NCBI GenBank assembly: GCA_003136255.1
Contig: PLDT01000239.1
Coordinates: 1 to 11,386, forward strand
DNA: 11,386 nucleotides
Source: Palsa-504 sp003136255
GTDB lineage: Bacteria > Actinomycetota > Actinomycetes > Streptosporangiales > Streptosporangiaceae
Direction: 5' to 3'
Part shown: positions 1 to 5,032 of the stretch, piece after piece
How positions within the stretch are numbered: position 1 is the first letter of the stretch
Layout: each line of letters opens with the position of its first letter
Notes under the pieces: generated by a model
The model's input: only the letters and a program-made list of their open reading frames with translations
Databases searched by the model: none
What the model was told of the DNA's origin: nothing
Position numbers and translations under genes: made by a program

Positions 1-106
1 CGTCGGCGCCGGCGGCGACCTGCCGGCCCAGGGCCTCGGCCCAGAAGCCCGCGAGGGCCGCCGCGTCGGCCGCGTCGATGCTCAGGCCGATAATCGTGTT
101 GCTCAT
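1..106 (-). CDS. VOC (glyoxalase-like) family protein, N-terminal fragment
   Basis: Reading the minus strand from the ATG at 106 gives about 35 residues beginning MSNTIIGLSIDAADAAALAGF and continuing with FWAEALG before the window edge cuts the gene. The beta-strand followed by a short helix with 'FWAEALGR' is the usual opening of vicinal-oxygen-chelate proteins (glyoxalase/dioxygenase-like fold), which bind a metal and small molecules; the substrate cannot be told from this part. The start is set by a strong ribosome binding site (GAGGAGAGGG) just upstream. It lies 31 bp behind the SDR stop on the same strand, so the two are probably co-transcribed from the promoter near 1000. The family assignment rests on the N-terminus only. 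Confidence 0.72.
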   Translation of the reverse strand, partial: MSNTIIGLSIDAADAAALAGFWAEALGRQVAAGAD

Positions 107-137
107 GGACCCTCTCCTCAGTGGTCGGCGGAAACGG

Positions 138-884
138 TCAGGCTGCGGTCTTGCCGCCGTTCACGCCGACGATCTGACCCGTCACGAACCGGGCGGCGTC
201 GGAGGCGAGGAACGTGATGACATCCGCGATGTCATCGACCTGGCCGAGGCGGCCGGCCGGGACGGTCGCCACCATGGCGGCGGCGCCCTCCTCGCTGCCG
301 GCGAAGAGTACGAGGCCGCCGGTGGCCACCGGGCCCGCGGCGACGGCGTTCACGCGGATGCCCTGGGCGGCCACCTCGAGCGCCGCGGACCGGGTGAAGC
401 CGTTCACCGCATGCTTGCTGGCGCTGTAGAGCGCCGCTCCCGCGCCGCCCCGCTCGCCGAAGGTCGAGGAGAGGTTGACGATGCTGCCGAAGCCCTGTCC
501 GGTCATCACCCGCAGCTCGTGCTTGAGGCAGAAGAACAGGCCACGGACGTTAGTGTCGAAGACGGCGTTATATGCCTCCAGGGTCTGGGTGGCCAGCGGG
601 CCGCGCCTGCCGGTGAGGCCGGCGTTGTTGACGGCGACGTCCAGCTGGCCGAAGGTTTTGACGGTGCCGTCGACCAGGGCCTGGACGTCGTCCTCGATGC
701 TGACGTCGGCCCGGATGTATTCGGCCTCCGCGCCCAGTTCCCGGAGCTCAGCCGCGAACGCCTTGCCTTCCTCGTCGCGCCGTCCGGAGACCACGACGGC
801 GGCGCCCTGACGGGCGAAGGCCGTGGCTGTCGCCCGCCCGATGCCGGCCAGGGCTCCGGTGACCAGAACCACACGCTCGCTCAT
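138..884 (-). CDS. SDR family NAD(P)-dependent oxidoreductase
   Basis: This is a complete 248-residue classical short-chain dehydrogenase, the normal length for the FabG-like group. Visible motifs are the cofactor loop TGALAGIG (9-16), the NNAG motif (86-89), Asn112, catalytic Ser139/140 in NLSS, Tyr153 and Lys157 in YSASK, and the C-terminal FVTGQIVGVNGG (233-244). Arg35-Arg36 after the second strand suggest NADP(H), which is inference. It is a cytosolic carbonyl/hydroxyl oxidoreductase; the substrate is not deducible. An open frame extends upstream to 1043, but the ATG at 884 is chosen because GGAG lies 6-10 bases upstream and homology to the fold begins here. The next gene (VOC) follows after 31 bp. 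The promoter at 981-1009 carries a TetR-type operator, so a ligand-induced repressor probably controls it. Confidence 0.93.
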   Translation of the reverse strand: MSERVVLVTGALAGIGRATATAFARQGAAVVVSGRRDEEGKAFAAELRELGAEAEYIRADVSIEDDVQALVDGTVKTFGQLDVAVNNAGLTGRRGPLATQTLEAYNAVFDTNVRGLFFCLKHELRVMTGQGFGSIVNLSSTFGERGGAGAALYSASKHAVNGFTRSAALEVAAQGIRVNAVAAGPVATGGLVLFAGSEEGAAAMVATVPAGRLGQVDDIADVITFLASDAARFVTGQIVGVNGGKTAA

Positions 885-980
885 TTGCTGCTCCTCACTC
901 GCATGCAACGGCCACTCCCGCGCCGTGCTGTCGCCTGTGAGAGCGGGATCAGCGTACGGGGCAGGCTGGGTCATACGAAT

Positions 981-1009
981 AAGGTAGACAGGTCTGTTCA
1001 ATATGTCAA
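981..1009 (-). promoter_or_regulatory. Promoter of the SDR/VOC operon
   Basis: On the minus strand a perfect -35 TTGACA (1009-1004) is followed after exactly 17 bp by TACCTT (986-981) as a possible -10, a weak match. The predicted start near 974 leaves about 90 bases of untranslated leader before the SDR ATG. The spacer is filled by the operator-like sequence at 986-999, a classic place for repression by blocking RNA polymerase. Prediction from sequence only. Confidence 0.6.
986..999. promoter_or_regulatory. TetR-type operator, promoter-proximal copy
   Basis: The sequence AGACAGGTCTGTTC contains the short palindrome AGAC-AG-GTCT, typical of TetR-family operators in actinobacteria. It is the exact reverse complement of 1051-1064. 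It lies between the -35 and -10 of the SDR promoter. No TetR gene is present in the window, so the cognate regulator is unknown. Confidence 0.6.
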
Positions 1010-1050
1010 ACGGCGACGTTCGCCGGTGGTCTCCGTCCCGCAATCAATGC

Positions 1051-1064
1051 GAACAGACCTGTCT
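1051..1064. promoter_or_regulatory. TetR-type operator, distal inverted copy
   Basis: GAACAGACCTGTCT is a perfect 14-bp reverse complement of 986-999, with centres 65 bp apart (about six helical turns). I see no convincing promoter or divergent gene next to it. It could be an auxiliary operator for looping or the leftover of a lost divergent regulator promoter. Confidence 0.55.
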
Positions 1065-1383
1065 GAATAGTGCTTCTCTTGCCCGACCGAGCAAGCACAG
1101 GGAAAGATCGGAGTGGAGCGGTTGCGGGGGTGTGACCGGGCCGCCGGGGCGGGGCACACAGCCACGCGGCTCTTAGGTCCAGGTGTCACGCATCGGGTTC
1201 CTCTTTCGGTCTAAGCTGCTTCCCCCAGCGCTCCGACTCACCGAGTTCGACACGATATGTAATCGTATAACGACAGATAGTTACCAATGGTTCAGTGCTT
1301 CTCGCACCCGCTGGATGCACGACGGTGGCTGCCACGTCGATCCCGTCCGCGGCTGGCGCGGAGCGCACGACGGCCCGCAGGGC
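1065..1383. other. Gene-free stretch with an AT-rich inverted repeat
   Basis: No reading frame here has recognisable protein character. A 50-base AT-rich patch (about 1250-1298) interrupts GC-rich sequence and contains the inverted repeat ACGAT-ATGTA-ATCGT (1252-1266). It looks operator- or promoter-like, but no clear -35/-10 pair or downstream gene goes with it. The rest is featureless to my eye. Confidence 0.4.
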
Positions 1384-1677
1384 CTAGCTGAGACGGAAAC
1401 CCGAAGGCAGCCGCAGGCCAGGGCAGGTCAGGTAGTGCGTGCCGACCGCGCCGCACCGTGTGCACTGGCCGCCCGGCAGCTCATCGGCAGAGCCCGGCGC
1501 GACCTGCGGCCCGGTCCCCGCGAGCGCGGGATCGGGAATCGCGCACGGGTCGAACCGCCCGGTCATGGTGATGTCCTGCGTCCGGCGACGTCCCGGCTCC
1601 GGACCGGGGCCAAGGCCGGAGGGCACCAGGGCTGCGGTCACCGGGTGCGGGATGATCCCGGCGCGGTTGGCGGTCAT
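1384..1677 (-). CDS. Small Cys-containing protein, coupled to the HTH gene
   Basis: A 97-residue hypothetical protein starts at the ATG at 1677, which overlaps the HTH gene stop as ATGA; the open frame upstream of it is only an antisense-like extension. The N-terminal 70 residues are Pro/Gly-rich and probably disordered. The C-terminus has Cys72-x2-Cys75, then His81 and Cys85, arranged like a small zinc knuckle, plus a lone Cys45. I do not recognise the family. Tight coupling to a DNA-binding protein suggests a joint role (partner, cofactor or regulator), which is inference. Coding is supported mainly by the overlap and the cysteine pattern, so a chance frame cannot be excluded. Confidence 0.5.
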   Translation of the reverse strand: MTANRAGIIPHPVTAALVPSGLGPGPEPGRRRTQDITMTGRFDPCAIPDPALAGTGPQVAPGSADELPGGQCTRCGAVGTHYLTCPGLRLPSGFRLS

Positions 1678-1946
1678 CGCGCTCGCTGCCGCATAGCGCT
1701 GCGGAACAGGACCTCCACGTCCGCGCGCCGGTACCGGGGCCTCCCGGCCTCGTTGCGAACCTCGGGCAGGCGCCCGCGCCGCGCCCACGCCGCCACCGCC
1801 GCCGAGGTCACCCCGAACAAGCCCGCCACCTGCCTGCGGGTCATCAGGTCCTCACCCACGTCGTTAACCGCGGCGACGGGTTCCCAGGCCGCGCACGCGG
1901 CCCCAGAGCAGCTCAGCCGGACCAGTGTCGGCGCCATCACGTTCAT
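1674..1946 (-). CDS. MerR/excisionase-type helix-turn-helix protein
   Basis: A 90-residue DNA-binding protein. Residues 36-82 form a winged helix-turn-helix of the MerR/BldC/excisionase superfamily: TRRQVAGLFGVTSAAVAAWAR is helix-turn-helix and GRLPEVRNEAGRPRYRRADVE is the wing with the final helix. The N-terminal 34 residues hold two cysteines (Cys13, Cys18) and do not belong to the HTH. The ATG at 1946 has AGGGGA eight bases upstream. Such small proteins act as transcription factors or as recombination directionality factors; there is no integrase in the window, so a regulatory role is more likely. The gene runs directly into the small Cys protein by an ATGA overlap. The AT-rich repeats at 2059-2112 are candidates for its own binding sites. 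Confidence 0.75.
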   Translation of the reverse strand: MNVMAPTLVRLSCSGAACAAWEPVAAVNDVGEDLMTRRQVAGLFGVTSAAVAAWARRGRLPEVRNEAGRPRYRRADVEVLFRSAMRQRAR

Positions 1947-2058
1947 CGGATTCCCCTGCCAGGCCGCAATAAGCTGGATCCGGGACAGCGCTGGTCACCC
2001 TACGCGGCTGCTCCCGGGCAACGGCTCAGGCACGATACCGAACTGCCCGGTGCTGGTT

Positions 2059-2087
2059 GCAATAAAAGTATTGCTGCAAATTGCAGC
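2059..2087. repeat. Overlapping TTGCA inverted repeats
   Basis: Two palindromes share bases: GCAATA-AAAG-TATTGC (2059-2074) and GCTGCAA-A-TTGCAGC (2073-2087, perfect 7-bp arms). The motif TTGCA or its complement recurs at close spacing in an AT-rich patch unlike the surrounding DNA. This arrangement suits an operator or a protein-binding array, perhaps for the HTH protein encoded about 110 bp away on the minus strand. Confidence 0.55.
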
Positions 2088-2094
2088 GCGAAAC

Positions 2095-2112
2095 ATCGGT
2101 CAGCTGACCGAT
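2095..2112. repeat. Perfect 18-bp palindrome
   Basis: ATCGGTCAGCTGACCGAT equals its own reverse complement over all 18 bases. It sits four bases before two undetermined bases. It could be a dyad operator; as a hairpin it has no loop and no following T-run, so a terminator is unlikely. Confidence 0.65.
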
Positions 2113-2115
2113 ATT

Positions 2116-2117
2116 NN
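2116..2117. other. Two undetermined bases (NN)
   Basis: The sequence reads 'nn' here. This is either an unresolved base call or a closed assembly join next to the palindrome at 2095-2112. Frames crossing this point should not be trusted. Confidence 0.95.
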
Positions 2118-2298
2118 CTACGCCGGTGCCCTGCCGACTCTCATGCGCTGGGTTTCGTCAGACGGCCGTTCGGCCAGATTGTCGTCAAACCGACCCACCG
2201 CAACCGGTCCCCTTGACCCTCGCCGACTCCTCTTCCGGGGCCGAAACGGAGTCCGGCGGTGGGTGGCGGACGGTCACGCAGCCTCATACTCAACGAGA

Positions 2299-2435
2299 TT
2301 AAAGATGCGGCAGGTCCCGGGTGGTCAGCATCAACGTCACCGCGGCCCGCACCGCCCGCGGCCGGGCCGCAGCCGGCCATAGCCGCATCCGCAGCGCGCC
2401 GCGGATCGGGTCGCCTGTACCGCCTGCTCGCTCAC
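2299..2435 (-). pseudogene. Possible remnant of a PadR-coupled membrane-protein gene
   Basis: A GTG at 2435-2433 overlaps the PadR stop as GTGA and opens with VSEQAVQATR, the kind of start seen in genes coupled to PadR regulators. That frame stops after 32 codons. Shifted by two bases, the DNA reads PIRGALRMRL followed by an Ala/Arg-rich stretch and VTLML before a TAA at 2299. I infer a partner gene that lost its middle and end. The residues are few and GC-rich DNA easily gives such strings, so this is tentative. Confidence 0.28.
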
Positions 2436-2770
2436 GCCACGCCCCCTGCCAGTCCCGGGTTCAGCCGCCGCAGCGCCGCAGCCGCGTTCGCGTGCAGCCG
2501 GGCCGCCTCCTCAGCCAGCACCGCCGTCCCCGCGGGGGTCAGCCGGTAATACCGGCGCAGCCGGCCCTCCACCACCTCTTCGCGGTCCACCCCGATCATC
2601 CCGTCGACCCGCAGCCGCTCCAGCGCCGTGTACAGCGTCCCGGCGCGCAGCTTGACCCGGCCGCCGGAGATCTGGCCGACCTCGGTGATAATGCCGTATC
2701 CATGCTGAGACCCTGCCGCCAGCGCGGTCAGGATCAGGAACGTCGCCTCTTGCATCGCCCTACCGCTCAT
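2432..2770 (-). CDS. PadR family transcriptional regulator
   Basis: A 112-residue PadR-type repressor. It shows the family's HGYGI (23-27), the recognition-helix segment GTLYTALERL (44-53) and the wing RRYYRLTPAG (72-81), followed by a short C-terminal dimerisation helix rich in Ala/Leu (82-104). This is the small PadR-s2 size class. The frame is open upstream to 2809, but that would include the promoter; the ATG at 2770 coincides with the predicted transcription start, so the message is probably leaderless. PadR proteins usually repress their own gene and a coupled or neighbouring gene for membrane or detoxification functions in response to a small ligand. The operator in the promoter spacer supports autoregulation. 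It is downstream of the second SDR on the same strand, 51 bp away, but has its own promoter. Confidence 0.9.
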   Translation of the reverse strand: MSGRAMQEATFLILTALAAGSQHGYGIITEVGQISGGRVKLRAGTLYTALERLRVDGMIGVDREEVVEGRLRRYYRLTPAGTAVLAEEAARLHANAAAALRRLNPGLAGGVA

Positions 2771-2776
2771 ACCGCC

Positions 2777-2805
2777 GTTATATACCGATGAACTATCGGT
2801 GTCAA
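2777..2805 (-). promoter_or_regulatory. Strong promoter of the PadR gene (leaderless)
   Basis: On the minus strand a perfect -35 TTGACA (2805-2800) is followed after 17 bp by TATAAC (2782-2777), five of six matches to the -10 consensus. The expected start, about seven bases downstream, falls on the A of the ATG at 2770. No ribosome binding site precedes that ATG, consistent with a leaderless message, which is common in actinobacteria. Confidence 0.75.
2784..2800. promoter_or_regulatory. PadR operator-like inverted repeat
   Basis: ACCGAT-GAACT-ATCGGT is a perfect 6-bp inverted repeat with a 5-base centre, occupying the spacer between -35 and -10 of the PadR promoter. Binding there would block RNA polymerase, so autorepression by the PadR protein is the simplest reading. 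Confidence 0.65.
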
Positions 2806-2821
2806 GCAAGGGGTAACGGGG

Positions 2822-3655
2822 TTACGCCCAGCGGCGGAAGCCGCCTTCGCTGTTGATGACCTGACCGGTGATCCAGGCCGCCTCGTCGGTGACCAGCCAG
2901 GCGATCAGGCGGGCCGGGTCGTCCGGGACGCCCCAGCGCTGCTGCGGGAAGTGGCGGCGGACGGCCTCGTGGGCCTCGGGCGGAGCGTAGCCGGTGTCGA
3001 CCGGGCCGGGATTGACCGCGTTGAGGGTGATCTGCTGGTCCGCCAGCTGGTCGGCCAGGGTCTTGGTGATGGAGGCAAGCGCGCCCTTGCTCGCGGCGTA
3101 GGCGATCTCGCCGGTCATCGGGCCGAGATCCTGTCCTGAGGTCATGAAGATGACCCGGCCGCCGGGCCGACCGTCGTGACGGGCGGCGAAGGCCTGGGTC
3201 AGCAAGATGGTGGAGCGGGTGTTGACCGCCCAGTGCGCGTCGAGCAGGGCGGCGTCCAGCGTGCCGAGCGGGCTGTCGCCGCTGCGCGCGTGGTTGCAGA
3301 CCAGGATGTCCAGGTGGCCGAAGGCGTCCGCGGCCGCCTCGATGAGCCGGTCGGGAGCCTCCGGCAGGGCCAGGTCGAGTTCCAGGTGGTGGATGCTGGC
3401 GTCGGTGGCGGCCAGCGCGGATCGGACGCCGGCGAGCACCGCATCGGTGCCGCCAGGGTCGTCTCCCCAAGGCTGGTCGCGGTCATGCGGCGCGTAGTGG
3501 TGCAGGAACAAGCTGGCCCCCAGCGCGGCCAGCCGGCGGGCCACCGCGTATCCGATACCCGCGCGACGGCTGACCCCGGTGACCAGGGCGGCCCGGCCGC
3601 GCAGCGGAAGCGGGTCACGCCGCAACTGATCCAGGCTGGGCTCGTTCGCGGTCAT
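2822..3655 (-). CDS. SDR family oxidoreductase (variant NNAG motif)
   Basis: A 277-residue short-chain dehydrogenase, slightly longer than the usual 250. Seen are TGVSRRAGIG (26-35, cofactor loop with an extra residue pair), CNHA (120-123) where NNAG is normal, Asn145, Ser173, Tyr186 and Lys190 in YAASK, NPGPVDTGY (215-223) and WITGQVINSEGG (261-272). A segment at about 52-72 (HHYAPHDRDQPWG) is inserted after the second strand. The catalytic set is intact, so it should be active on an unknown carbonyl or alcohol substrate. The ATG at 3655 lacks a ribosome binding site but overlaps (ATGA) the stop of a nine-codon leader ORF that has a strong one, so translation is probably coupled. A PadR regulator lies just downstream. 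It shares the fold but little obvious sequence with the SDR at 138-884. Confidence 0.92.
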   Translation of the reverse strand: MTANEPSLDQLRRDPLPLRGRAALVTGVSRRAGIGYAVARRLAALGASLFLHHYAPHDRDQPWGDDPGGTDAVLAGVRSALAATDASIHHLELDLALPEAPDRLIEAAADAFGHLDILVCNHARSGDSPLGTLDAALLDAHWAVNTRSTILLTQAFAARHDGRPGGRVIFMTSGQDLGPMTGEIAYAASKGALASITKTLADQLADQQITLNAVNPGPVDTGYAPPEAHEAVRRHFPQQRWGVPDDPARLIAWLVTDEAAWITGQVINSEGGFRRWA

Positions 3656-3681
3656 CGCGGGCCGACCGTGGCGTACGCCAT
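3652..3681 (-). CDS. Nine-codon leader ORF of the second SDR
   Basis: The ATG at 3681 has an excellent ribosome binding site (GGGAGGG, four bases away) and reads MAYATVGPR then TGA, which overlaps the SDR ATG as ATGA. The SDR start itself has no such site. This suggests translational coupling through a leader peptide. The alternative is that a one- or two-base indel in the sequence hides a longer SDR N-terminus starting here. No regulatory codon run is evident in the peptide. Confidence 0.5.
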   Translation of the reverse strand: MAYATVGPR

Positions 3682-3789
3682 GGGTCCCTCCCTGTCCTGG
3701 ACTCGCGCTACGAGCCTACGCAGGGTGTAGCGTCCGCGTGGCAACCGCCCGGCATGCCCCCGGCCACGGTGGGTATGAGTTCAAAGACC

Positions 3790-3848
3790 AAGGCACCAAT
3801 GTCGCCGTATGGACATATTTGCATGAACCCTCACGGGATTGGTGCCTT
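3790..3848. promoter_or_regulatory. 11-bp inverted repeat upstream of the LuxR-type gene
   Basis: AAGGCACCAAT (3790-3800) and ATTGGTGCCTT (3838-3848) are perfect reverse complements separated by 37 relatively AT-rich bases. The right arm contains TTGGTG (3839-3844), a possible -35 with TAGGTT (3864-3869) as a poor -10 at 19 bp. This looks like a paired operator controlling the gene at 3909, possibly bound by its own product. Confidence 0.5.
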
Positions 3849-3908
3849 ACCAACCGTGTTTGCTAGGTTCGCTGCGATACGGCTTAGCTGCCCACCGCCG
3901 GAGGTCAC

Positions 3909-4226
3909 ATGGACGCTTACGAGGATCCTGGACTGGACGGGGGTGATGACTTCGGGCTGAACGGGGCCAGGACACGCATCCGGGTAGCCGCGCCGAGGGA
4001 GGTATCCGGCCTGGCCGACCCGGGCGACGCCAATGAGTCTCATGCGTTGTCCGCGCGAGAAGCCGAGGTGATGTCGCTCATCGCCGACGGCCAGACCAAC
4101 GGCCAGATCGCCGCCCGGCTGTTCCTGGCCGAGAAGACGGTGAAAAATCACGTCCGGAGAATCTACTCCAAACTCGGCGTCGGCTCACGGCCCGCCGCTA
4201 TCGCCTACTGGCGCGCCGCGCACTGA
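3909..4226 (+). CDS. Stand-alone LuxR/GerE-type HTH protein
   Basis: A 105-residue protein. Residues 1-45 are acidic and Gly-rich, with no receiver, autoinducer or ATPase domain. Residues 47-104 are a complete GerE-type helix-turn-helix: LSAREAEVMSLIADGQTNGQIAARL, then the recognition region AEKTVKNHVRRIYSKLG (74-90). The start at 3909 is fixed by GGAGG five bases upstream. Proteins of this minimal design (GerE-like) bind DNA as dimers and are regulated by abundance or by partners rather than phosphorylation. The gene lies 72 bp upstream of the response regulator on the same strand; separate promoter signals suggest it is not strictly in that operon. The inverted repeat at 3790-3848 may be its autoregulatory site. 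Confidence 0.88.
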   Translation: MDAYEDPGLDGGDDFGLNGARTRIRVAAPREVSGLADPGDANESHALSAREAEVMSLIADGQTNGQIAARLFLAEKTVKNHVRRIYSKLGVGSRPAAIAYWRAAH

Positions 4227-4259
4227 TCCCGCAGGTCGCAAGGCCATCTCCAGCGGGCC

Positions 4260-4291
4260 TTCAGGTTATCCTCAGCTCGGCGGGCGACAAT
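4260..4291 (+). promoter_or_regulatory. Response regulator promoter with OmpR-type tandem box
   Basis: TTCAG (4260-4264) and CTCAG (4271-4275) form a direct repeat with an 11-bp period, the spacing bound by tandem OmpR-family winged helices. GACAAT (4286-4291) matches four of six -10 positions and puts the start at about 4298, next to the ATG at 4299. That ATG has no ribosome binding site, so a leaderless, autoactivated message is likely. The box lies where a -35 would be. Confidence 0.5.
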
Positions 4292-4298
4292 ACACAGT

Positions 4299-5018
4299 AT
4301 GGACACGCTGACCGATGCGCGCCAGCGACCGGATGCCAGGCTCCTCGTCGTCGAAGACGAGCCGAACATCCTTGAGTTGCTGTCCGCCAGCCTGCGCTAC
4401 GCGGGTTTCGATGTCGTCACTGCGGCAGCCGGAACTGAGGCGGTACAGGCGGCTCAGCGCCACCGCCCTGACCTCATCGTTCTGGACGTGATGCTGCCGG
4501 ACATGGACGGGTTCGACGTCATCAGGCGCCTGCGCGGCGGCGGCGCCCGGATTCCGGTCGTCTTCTTGACCGCCCGTGACGCCACCGAGGACAAGATCCG
4601 CGGCCTCACGCTGGGCGGCGATGACTACGTCACCAAGCCGTTCAGCCTGGAGGAGGTCATCGCACGGATCCGGGCCGTCCTGCGCCGTACCCGGGGCGAC
4701 GGGGTCGAGCCGACGCCGAGGCTCACGTTCGCCGACCTGGAACTAGACGAGGAGAGCCACGAAGTGTGGCGGGGCGGTGAGCAGATCCAGCTCTCCCCCA
4801 CCGAGTTCAAGCTGCTCAGGTACTTCATGAGCAACTCGAACCGGGTCCTGTCGAAGATGCAGATCCTCGACCACGTGTGGGACTACGACTTCCGCGGCGA
4901 CACTGGCATCGTCGAGTCGTATGTGTCGGTGCTGCGCCGCAAGGTCGACACCAAGGAACCCAGGCTGATCCACACCCTGCGCGGTGTGGGATACGTGCTG
5001 CGGCTTCCTTCGTCCTAG
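4299..5018 (+). CDS. OmpR/PhoB-family response regulator
   Basis: A full-length, 239-residue two-component response regulator. The receiver domain (about 13-125) has the acidic pair Glu19/Asp20, the phosphoacceptor Asp63 in VLDVMLPDMDG, Thr91 in FLTA, and Lys113 in TKPFSLEE. A winged-helix DNA-binding domain (about 138-236) follows, with LSPTEFKLLRYF, the recognition region and VESYVSVLRRKVD, ending in TLRGVGYVLR. All residues needed for phosphotransfer and DNA binding are present. The ATG at 4299 is chosen because it lies at the predicted transcription start; no Shine-Dalgarno sequence is visible. The sensor kinase follows after 14 bases, so the pair is an operon. It resembles the MprA/TrcR/PrrA group, but the exact orthologue and stimulus cannot be read. 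Confidence 0.96.
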   Translation: MDTLTDARQRPDARLLVVEDEPNILELLSASLRYAGFDVVTAAAGTEAVQAAQRHRPDLIVLDVMLPDMDGFDVIRRLRGGGARIPVVFLTARDATEDKIRGLTLGGDDYVTKPFSLEEVIARIRAVLRRTRGDGVEPTPRLTFADLELDEESHEVWRGGEQIQLSPTEFKLLRYFMSNSNRVLSKMQILDHVWDYDFRGDTGIVESYVSVLRRKVDTKEPRLIHTLRGVGYVLRLPSS

Positions 5019-5032
5019 GCGCGCGTTCGGTC

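Larger units (their letters stand above)
1947..2298. other. Gene-free regulatory-looking region upstream of the HTH gene
   Basis: No believable gene is present on either strand. The region holds the AT-rich inverted repeats at 2059-2087, the palindrome at 2095-2112 and two undetermined bases at 2116-2117. A long plus-strand frame crosses it but includes the ambiguous codon and has no domain character. It presumably contains the promoter of the HTH/Cys-protein pair, which I could not place exactly. Confidence 0.5.

Noticed and set aside
1183..2382. 399-codon plus-strand frame
   Set aside because: It crosses the undetermined bases, runs antisense to the HTH pair, is Arg/Pro-rich without a domain and has no ribosome binding site; it reflects low stop frequency in GC-rich DNA.
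2811..2829. GGGTAAC-GGG-GTTAC hairpin at the end of the second SDR as terminator
   Set aside because: Only five clean pairs with a bulged extension, overlapping the stop codon and lacking a T-run; too weak to call.
3706..3732. CGCTAC/GTAGCG inverted repeat upstream of the second SDR
   Set aside because: Six-bp arms with a 15-base gap in GC-rich DNA are expected by chance and no convincing promoter overlaps.
4877..5032. Upstream extension of the sensor kinase frame
   Set aside because: It lies inside the response regulator gene and adds a non-homologous N-terminus; 5033 fits the usual regulator-kinase spacing.
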